Below are positions 39,898 through 49,500 of a stretch of 64,000 nt of DNA, piece by piece (the stretch's first letter is position 1; the number at the start of each line of letters is the position of its first letter). The translations under genes and the position numbers were made by a program. Below the pieces are notes generated by a model. That model worked only from the letters and a program-made list of their open reading frames with translations, ran no database searches and was not told where the DNA came from. Source of the stretch: Paramacrobiotus metropolitanus. Its lineage: Eukaryota; Tardigrada; Eutardigrada; Parachela; Macrobiotidae. Location of the stretch: NCBI RefSeq assembly GCF_019649055.1, contig NW_026570339.1, positions 1 through 64,000 of the forward strand, in the 5' to 3' direction.

Positions 39898-40310
39898 TTA
39901 AGGAAAATGCCCCGGTACATAGTCTCAAGAATGGGATACATACACTAAAACTTTCGCTTTCGCGCACTTCGAATCACATTTTTGTAATACTTTATGTCAT
40001 TCTAAAGCTAAACGGTCTGTGTGCATTGTTCTGAAAACCGTTTGCGCGCGCAACATCCGGTTGCCGAGATATAGCGAAACAAAATGGGTGAAAAGTTGAA
40101 ATGCATTGTTGTGCAGCGAAAGTCTGGTTATTACCCGATCTTTTTGAAACCTCGCTATAAAAGACATATCTGTATGGCCATAACATGAATTTCAAAAATT
40201 TTAAAATTCATTTAAAAATTATGGGTAAGTGCTATGAACCGGAAATCGGTTCACTTTCGACTTTTATAGTATAGTTTCAAGAAGATCGGGTAATAACCAG
40301 ACTTTAAAAA
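39898..40310 (+). mobile_element. Partial FB-3 family foldback element with internal hairpin
   Basis: It starts TTAAGGAAAATG and CCGGTACAT, and shares AAAACTTTCGCTTTCGCGCACT, TTTATGTCATTCTAAAGCTAAA, AAAACCGTTTGCGCGCGCAACATCCGGTTGCCGA-type blocks with the complete element at 53273-53896. Inside, 40122-40150 and 40274-40302 form a near-perfect hairpin (GTCTGGTTATTACCCGATCTT...). The opposite terminal arm is missing, so this copy is truncated. Confidence 0.65.
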
Positions 40311-40514
40311 CCACGAAGCACCAGAACATCACCCAGTACTTCTTGTTCCGAGCGGTGTGTGGGGAGACAGTGGGACCACTCGGACCGGAAGCCTCCAGGC
40401 TGCTCAGCGAAGTGGGCAGGATGATATGGCAGGCGCTTGCACTTTTCATCATTTTGATGGCGATCGCCTATTGAAATATTTCTTTAAATCTTGAGTATCT
40501 AGAAGTCTGCTGAC

Positions 40515-41208
40515 TACTCGTATGGTCGTTCAAGTGAAACACTATGATAAGTGAATAAGCGATGGTCGTTCAATGAAACACCCGAAATATTAAATTCTAA
40601 ACCGATTTTCTTCCAGTTTTTCTTTTATCCACTGAGGATTTACTTTACAGAGTACGAAATTTTAAAAGCTGCACCGTTTTTTGCAATTGCGTCAAAGAAA
40701 TCAGTGACGAAAGCGCTTTAGCCACGCCATGAGCCACTGCACTAACTTATATAATTGAGTCACCGCCGCATTATGGCGGCTGTTATCGCCGTGTTAGAAG
40801 TTGATTTAGAGGGGAGCTCGAATTCAGTTTAAAGACATCAACTTTGAAGAAATGAGGAAAAAACTTAAATTAAACAGAAACCAAGCTTACTAAATTAACT
40901 TCTAACACGGCGATGGCACAGCCGCCCATGTACGGCGGCGATTCCAATTATGTGAGCTTAGTGCAGTGGCTCATGTGTCATGGCTAAAGCGCTTTCGTCA
41001 CTGATTTCTTTACGACGCAATTGCAAGAAAACGGTTCAAGCTTTTTTAAAAATTTTAAGTACTCTGTAAAGGGTAAATCCTCCTTAATTGGATAAAGAAA
41101 AAAACCGGAAGAAAATCGGTTTGGGGAATTTAATATTTCGGGTGTTTCATTGAACGACCATCGCTTATTCACTTATCATAGTGTTTCACTTGAACGACCA
41201 TACGAGTA
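40515..41208. mobile_element. Foldback element FB-2
   Basis: This 694-bp element consists almost wholly of two inverted arms: 40515-40807 and 40891-41208. Ends read TACTCGTATGGTCGTTCAAG and its complement. Internal pairs include the GATAAGTGAATAAGCGATGG block, the GAAATCAGTGACGAAAGCGCTTTAGCC block and CTTCTAACACGGCGAT. The loop is only about 80 bp and encodes nothing. The outer TA pair could be a TA target duplication, as for mariner-type MITEs, but this is uncertain. Confidence 0.85.
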
Positions 41209-41274
41209 GATCACTGCTCTATCCCGTGAAGACAATATTATGCACTTTAACCATGTAATACGCTCTTGACGTTG

Positions 41275-41545
41275 TTAACGAAAATGGCCCGGTACATACA
41301 GGTAATGTCAAAAAATATGGTATATCTGTACAGATACATACACCAAAACTTTCGCTTTCGCGCACTCCTAATCACTTTTTTTGTGTATTTCGTTATATCT
41401 CGGCAACCGGATGTTTCTCGCGCAAACGGTTTTCAGAACAATGTACTGTATACAAACCATTTAGATTTAAAATGACATAAAGTATAAATGGGTGAAAAGT
41501 TTAAATGCATTGTTGTGTGCCAAAAGTCGGGTTTAAACATCCAAA
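41275..41545 (+). mobile_element. Second partial FB-3 family element
   Basis: It shares with FB-3 the GAAAATGGCCCGGTACATA start, ACTTTCGCTTTCGCGCACTC, ATATCTCGGCAACCGGATG, CGCAAACGGTTTTCAGAACA and GGGTGAAAAGTTTAAATGCATTGTTG. It lies in the same orientation as the partial copy at 39898, on the other side of FB-2. One explanation is that FB-2 inserted into or beside an FB-3 cluster. Confidence 0.65.
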
Positions 41546-42342
41546 ACACACCCAGACGTCACACAGCATCAAAAGACAGCGGGAACATGCGGCCGAACCA
41601 CATAGAACATTTGATCAAAATTAGCCGAGGCTGGTGTCGTTCCCAGGATGGATGCAGCATTTCCACGTTGAATTTCGATGCTGGACCTCTGGCGCCGATA
41701 CTCCGTTGCACGTATCTCACCCGTTTAGGGACACTACTTGCCGGGGCCCGGTCACCGGATGCAGATCGAAACGAAAATTTTCATTTTTTTGTTTATACAC
41801 AGATCTGGTATGACGTACGTACTGGGAATAATAAAAAGTTAATTTCAATGGTCCAGTGGGCGTAGTAGAAACCAATTTAAGTATTTAATACAAGCCATAC
41901 TAGCCATACTGTATGGATATCGGACAGACGTACTGATAAGTATTGTTAGTGTAATGTACTGTACATATTCGGGTAATATTCCCATACTTCTGGTCATACT
42001 GGTGAAAAATTAATATGCTACGAGGCACGGCTGCTGTTTCACAGTACCTGTTATCAGTGCCGACTTGCTCCTTGATTATTTTCAATTTTTAATGGCTGCT
42101 TTTACATTATAAAAATAAAATTGTCAGAAAATTTCCCCGATACTGGGTTTGATTGGATTGCATTTGTTTCTGTATCCTTCTGTGTGCTGTACCACGCAGG
42201 CACTGCTTTTTCAGAGGTTATTGTGTACTCGGACTTCATGAAGAAGTCAAAATAGGAGCGTTCCCCAGTACAATAAAAAGCACCAAAAACATTTTGACTG
42301 GATTACGTGCTACTTCAAGTGCTGTACTTCCATTAACAGCAT
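41546..42342. other. Gene-free sequence between repeats
   Basis: A weak open frame runs to 41,865 but has no recognisable domain. The rest is unique-looking AT-rich DNA. Confidence 0.35.
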
Positions 42343-42810
42343 TGTAGCGATAGACATTAGAATGTACCGCCAGTAGGAGTGTCAATTGCTTTTCTCTGCT
42401 GTTTATTGGCTGTTGTGTTATGAAGATATGAATCCTTATTTTCCTACATTTTAACGACCGCTTCTCACGGTCAGAAACATCCTGGAATTAGTCTTGCTGC
42501 AGTTTGCTCCGAATCTTACTCCGCGCTTCTTGCCCCACGCTTATGCGTTCTTGCTCCTCAGCTTGCGTTGCTCGCTCAGTCTTGCTACGTGTACTTGCTA
42601 ATAAACGCCTGCGATGACCTTGTGTTGTGTTGCTTAACCGCAATGGGATGATCGTGCATCTCCTATCATCGTCACCCTGTAAACGGTAGTCAGCTTCCGG
42701 TCAGCATCGCTGCCGACCGTGCCAACCTTTCCCCCGCTAACAGCCGACAGATCGTGATAAGGTGGATTAACCAACCCACCAGAACAGCCGTCGAACCGGC
42801 TGCTGTTACA
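42343..42810 (-). repeat. 468-bp LTR-like repeat, copy 2 (inverted)
   Basis: Read on the minus strand it starts TGTAACAGCAGCCGG and ends TCGCTACA. It aligns along its length with copy 1 at 24029-24511, with scattered substitutions and small indels. No target duplication is clear here. The divergence between the copies shows that they are old. Confidence 0.65.
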
Positions 42811-43513
42811 ATATATACCGCAAGAAGATCCTTCTGGCCACGTTACTGGACCGGTGCCGGTGAGATTACTTTTTTTATTATTACCAATAACAAATCTGTC
42901 TTTAAACAACAAACTTTTCTGAGGAGGGAGCCGGTGACAGCGCCCTGGTTAGTTAAATCACCTGTAGGAATTCAAAACCAACCAACTAAACTAGAAAAAA
43001 GAACAGCAGGCGGAGATATTTAGAGCGCCCTTCTCCGCTCAGGTCACAGAATGATATTATTTTGGCCCATGAAGTGCAACAGTTCGCTTAAGGCCGGGCC
43101 GAAACACCCAACGCTTCACCAAGACAAGGGCAAAAATAAAAAGTAAGTCTTTCTTCTCTGGGTATTCAAGCAGCTAGGCGTTGGTCATTTAGCAGATGTT
43201 GACGGCGCCAGACGCAAAATTCTGGTGCTGAGCCATTTGCTCATAAAACGGCAACAGTATGACCATGTGCAGCGTTGGCATGACTGCTGATCTGGCTGGA
43301 TCGAGGATACTGCTCGTACGATTTGAACTGTTCATCCCCATTCCCCGGTACAATAATATTTGGAAATCCTCGATGCTGCTAATAGGTATTTTTATCCTGG
43401 CGCTAATAAACACGGGATGCTCCTGGATCCTTCCCAAGAATCCCAACGACCCAACGAGATGAGAATTCAGATCAGTGTGGGGATGAATGTAATCACAACG
43501 GGGAAGTTTGCTT
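42811..43513. other. 3' flank of the F-box gene
   Basis: This stretch follows the F-box gene on its minus strand. I see no repeat family shared with the rest of the window and no recognisable coding exon. The open frame at 43,189-43,677 on minus uses another frame of the last F-box exon. Confidence 0.35.
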
Positions 43514-46500
43514 TCACACGCGGAACAGCTCGTTGATCCCGTAGATGGCCACTCTGCTCCAGGCGGATATATCCACACAGCGCAGATCGACCTCGTCCCA
43601 GCATTTCGGTCTTCCGTCCGAGTGAAACCCACTGAACCTGCACAGACAGTAACAGTACTTGTAAGCGTTAGAATCACGCTCCGCTAAATCATACGGAGCG
43701 TTGACTCCATCACTTCCTGGCGATGAAATCAACGGGCGTTCGAAACGAACAGACCGAGGAGACTATGTGTACTTGTACGGCCAAATGGGATCCGCTACTA
43801 GATATTGTATAAAAGTCTATATCCAATTATGACTTACAGTAGAAGGTAGCAGCGAATGCTCTCCCAGTCGGCGGGGTAGTCGAGGGTGCGCTGCCAGCGC
43901 GCGTGGACGGCCGTGACCTTTGCCAGCATCTCCGGCGTGACCGGCGGGAAGTGCTCGTTGACGGCGCACATGAAGCGACTGGTCGTGTGCATTTTGTCGT
44001 CGCTGCAGGGCAGCAGCAGCTTGGGAATGGTGATTTGTAGTTCGTCTACGGCCAGTTCCGGCGAGACTGGCCACTGGGAGAGACGTCGCGTCCACTGGCG
44101 TTCTTGCTCTGGCAGAGGACGCCCGGGCACATCGTCATAACTGCGACCTAACTCAAAGACGTCGTACATGTGCCTACCGAACAGATTGCGCACTTGCCAG
44201 TTGTCCAGCAAGATGAAGTCGCAAGTGCCCTTGTAGTACAGTATCTTATCTGCTGGCTTAAAATGCGCCTGGTGGAAGGGTGTCACTGACAGTACATCTC
44301 GTTGCATGTCCACGTAGTCTTTGAGCACAAGTACAGGCAAACTGATCTCCAGGGCACTGAGTATCGCTTGCAGAAATGCAGGGAAGCCGGGAATGACTGC
44401 TGGCGCGAGGGCTCTTAACAGGGTGAGCGTGACGGTCGCCGAGCTGAGGGAGCGGGTGAGGAGGGAGGCCGCGCGGAAGCAGCTGTCGGAGTCGACTTGC
44501 AGATGCCAGCAGCTCTCGAAGGAGATGCTGACGTGCTCCTGCATCCGGGGATGGCCCAGCAGCAACTGCCATAAGCCACACACCCTAACAAGACACATTC
44601 CTTGTTCATCATTCACAACCACAACTATTCCGTAGACAGTAATTGTCCGATCGAACATTTGCAAAGCTGCTCGCTGGTACAAGCCTGTCGTATTTCTTGC
44701 CTAACAAGTATCTGTCGGAACGGGGAATCTGTCGTTGCGCTACCTGATAGTGTAATGCATATATATGGTGGTCGTTTCACTAGCGCTCACTGACATTCTG
44801 AGAGCTTAAAAAACTACACCTTCACACAAGAAATTAAGCGGCAGGCTTATACAGTACTGACATGCTATGCGGAAGTCGCACCGCGACAACCGCACTAGAT
44901 GACCAAACCTACTCAATCGGTAGAGTGGGAATATGCTCTGGACTCCGTAAGTGGTACTACTGCCTACTTCCGCTAGGTACGAGCGGATTGCTGTGCCTAA
45001 CGAAAGTTACCGAAACCCAAACACTCAGGAACTTCCCAAATGTTTAATCACCAAACTGAACGAACGAACAAACAGAACAGAACAGAACGAGATATGAACT
45101 TCCTTCTAACCTAGAGTCACACGACCTTTCAGCTAGAAACAAGCTCACAGATTTAGTTGAAGTCAGAAACTTCAGACTGATTCGTTAAACCAGAATCATG
45201 GATGGAATTAGCGATGAAATGCGTTAGATAAGAACAGCAAGTCATACGTAACGGAACAGACAACACGTACGTCATAACACGTACGTAATACGCGCAACTA
45301 CGCATAGCGCGTTACCCCCACTGCTACAGAATTAACGTCCGCGTTAATCAAAGCAAACAAACAAACAAAAACCAAAATCAAAGAAAACTTGAAATCCAGG
45401 AAAGTACCGTAATCCTGGAGGATCCTTTTCATCATTCGCGTGTGGAATCCGGGTGTAACGGGGGTTCCAATGGAGGTCCAGGTTGATGAAGTTGGTGTTC
45501 CGTCCAAGTCCTCCGAGGTTCCTGGTTCCACGCGCGTCCGTTATCATCCATCCATCCAAACGTTTCGTATCCAGGTGAGGTTTTCTTCCATCCTCTCCCT
45601 CCGAAGAGCTCGAAGATCCGCAGTCCAACAGACCAAACAACCAGAAATTACCAGCTTTCTGATAAACACTGGTCAAAGCCAATCAATCAGAAAAAACCGT
45701 TCAGAACGGATAAATACCGTTCATTTATCAGCATCTTCAAGACATCAAAAAGTGGATACTTAGTTTCCACTAATTAGTACTGATAATTACCCCCACTGCA
45801 AGTTTGCACATGCAGTCAAACAATCAAACACAGTCAACCACAACCAGATCAGAAGAACCGAACGACGTGGTTCTTGCCCATGATCAAATAAACACAATCT
45901 TTATCATCCAAATTACTTTCGGATGATCGACTCAAATCCCAACTGTGAACTTCTTATCAAACAGCAAGTCAAACAGTAACTGTACTGCTGACAACTGCAG
46001 AATCAAAATGATTTTAAAATCATTTTTACAGATTTCAAACACTGCACCGTAGCACAGCGTTTTAAACATGTAGCTGCCACACCAGCGGCTACGGACAAAA
46101 CATTAAGTACTTTTAAAATTCAGTACTTAATTTCTCCAAACAACAAATTTCTATATCTTTCTGATAGTTGGGCAATCAGCATCCCCTTTTCGCTGATTAA
46201 TCCTGCGGTTATGAGTAAAAGCAAGTTACACTGTCAGTACAATACTGACAATAAAACAGCGGACTCACAACGTAGCAGTCGAAACTTAAACATGAGCACT
46301 ACATTGCTCACATCCCGCTTCCATTTTCCACAATTCAGCATTCATCCCAGGCCAGTAATAATTCCGCAAAACATACTTACGGACTGACCAGTAATCATGC
46401 AAATTACCAGCATGATAACTCTCATGGCAGTCTCGTAACAAGTCCTGGCGGCTAACTTCCGGTACGACTACACGGTGTCTACCGTACCTACCGCCCTTGC

Positions 46501-49500
46501 TACGGTACACAATGCCACGATAAACATGAAAACCTTTCACGTTCTCTTTCTCATCCTGACTCATCTCCGCCTCGGGATTTTCGATCAGGAACTTCAAGCG
46601 CTTTAAGTAAGCACTGTTGCTCTGCTTCCGACGCCAACCCACACGAGCCTGAGCACCCCCACTGCGAAGCGAGTGCCTCGTCGGACAGCGTGCCGAGCTG
46701 AACTGTGACTGGGCGGCTCCGCCCCCACTGCGAGTTTCATCTCCTTCCGCAACTTGTGCACTTTTAACCTGCACATTGAAAGAATTAACTTCCGGCCTGC
46801 GCATTAGAAACGATCCCAAGCTATTACTTTCGGGATTCTTTCCCATCGACTTCTTCATCATGTATGCTTTAATCACCTGATCCGGTGGTTCCGCTGTAAT
46901 CGGCTTACGCGGTTCCGAACTGGTGCACTTCTTTCCCACATGCGCACCGTGACATTTAAAACATATCGGCTGTCCATCTGGAAAATACCGTTTAGCGTAA
47001 TTAATGGTAATTTGCTTACCATTATCACCAACACTCCCATCGGTCTTTTTCGTCTCATCACCAGCAGCTTTAACTGAACTGCTATCTGCATCAGCTGGCT
47101 TCCTGCCACTGAACTGCTTCGAATCAGAGTAACCAGGACCAGGGTTACTATTCCGCAGTTTATACTGCAGCTTCAATTCTGACAAAAATTCTTCAACATC
47201 CGCCACTCTTTTCTCCTCCATGTACTTGAACCAAAAGAAACGGTTCTTCTTTAAACCCTGCTTCAGATAATACACACGTTCAGATTCATTCAAATCTAAC
47301 TTTTTGAACGACGTAGTGAACCAATCCACATACGAGTTCGGTGTATCGTAACTAGTAAAATGACGATCAGCAATCTTATCACGAACTGCCATTAAATCTT
47401 TCTCATCCGAGAAATGTTCCCGGAGCAACTTCTTCCATTCAGACCACTTCAACTTCTTATTAGAATCGTACTTATCCAAGTACCAGGTAAGCGCCGTACC
47501 AGTAAGGCAGCGCGACAGGCACTTACTGATGACGTCACCATCAGACCAACTGTTGTGGTTTTTACAATTATCCACACTCTGGATAAACTGCTCAACCTTA
47601 TTCGTGTCTGTCTTCCCATCAAACTTTTCAGGATACATTGTATCAGTCCTGAATGCACCTTTCATTGCATCAGTAAACTTATCCATATCAAACGGAGCGG
47701 AAACAGTACTACCGCCCTTGGCTTCCTGTTCCTTTAAACGACGATCAAGTTCAGCAACCGTGGCTTCCATCTTGGCCAAAGCAATTGTGCTAACTTCTGA
47801 AATCGTTGGTGAAGGACTACGCGACTCACCCAAACATTCCTGCATGTTATGCGCACGCTCACGTAAATCCAGAAAATTTTCCAGCTTCTGGGTATCTTTG
47901 ACTACAAAGACAGGCTTATGAACAGCACTGTACAGCTTTCGTACAGGTTCAGCCATATCCTGTACTACTACGCTGCGTCGACCTGCTTCAACATGCGGAA
48001 CAAAGATAACGTCATCATTTACTGCATGACGTCCATTATTCTTATCAATTTTCCACTTATCAACAGCAACTTTAAATGCTGTTTGTTCAGCCAGAAAACT
48101 TGCATACTTTTTATTCAAGGCGGCCGTGCCTTCTTGAAAGCTTTTCTGCGCTTTCTCCTTCTCTAACTGGAACTTCTGCCTTTCCAGTTGCAACTTCTCA
48201 CTTTCACTGTTAACATGCTCGAACGCGTCCTGCATCAGCTTTGCATCTCTCGTCCGCATGATAGTAAGCAACTTTAGGTCATCCGTCAACTTTTTTTGAT
48301 GATCAACACTATCATCGTATTTTTCGACCAAATCGTTATACTTTCCGATTACTTCATCATGCTTCAAAGCGAGCGCATGGTATCGCACCTTTTCCGCATC
48401 CAGTTCTTTATGTAACTGATCAACCACAGCAGCGGTTGATGACTCATCGCTTTCCTTGCCAACTTTCTGACTGTAGTGAGCATCAGCGTTTCCATCACGC
48501 TGATCAACAGCTGCCAGTTCCGCATCGCTATCATCATCATCTCCAGTAACAACAGCTGAATAATCTGGAGCATTATTAATCTGCTCCAATACCTTATTCA
48601 TTTCTGTCAGGTCCAAGTGCTTAGTTACCACGGTATCTTTCGCAGTACCACTCAAACCACTGGCAGACAGTGCATTGCCCTCACTGAGTACAACCTGCAC
48701 TCCGCCGCTTTGCTGCACATTCGACCCTGGACGAGCTTTACCGCTATCTGCTGCAGACTGATCAGGCTTTTGTTGGCAAGATACTGCATCCATTTGCCAT
48801 GCAGTTCAGTGCCATACTGCTGATCGTAATCGTGCAAGGTCAGGTGGATCGTTCGACGGGCGGGAATCTTCCTTCCTGCCTGAATCCACTGATCATAACC
48901 TCCAGGTTTTTTACCACCATTAAGGTCATATTCAACCCATTCCTGACTTAATTCTCCAGTACGTGGGAGAACAATTTCCCACTTCTTGCAGAAATCGCCA
49001 ACCTTTTCGTCTTCGGGTAGAAACCACTGCACTGTAGGCGGGCTTAAATAATCCGCCTTCACCAGCATGGCTTCAAACTCTTCAACATTAATCATCCCTT
49101 TTCGACGGGACGGTTTACTTTTTCCCGTTGATGGCTCTTCCGGACCATCCTCATGTCCAGCGGTTAATGCTGATGGTTCAATCACTGTACCATCCATTGC
49201 ACCTGCTTGACAAACAACAGACAAGTAATCCAGGTCACCGAACCCGGATGTAAGTCTGCACAAATAACACGGCTTACGCCACCACTTCTTAGTACACACC
49301 GTACTAATTACCAGTACAAGTACAGGCGGACTCCCGTCCAGCACCTGGCTCGCACTTAGGAACCGTGCCTCGCGTAACCCTCTGAGGTCACTGCGGTACA
49401 CACTGCGGTCTAGCACCTGGTTCTCACTTAGGAACCTTGCCTCACGGGATTCTCTGAGAATCCACGCGGTCAACCAACACCACACAAAACGCCAAAACCA

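Noticed and set aside
43189-43677. 162-codon minus-strand frame
   Set aside because: It overlaps the last F-box exon in another frame and reads into flanking non-coding DNA; no homology.
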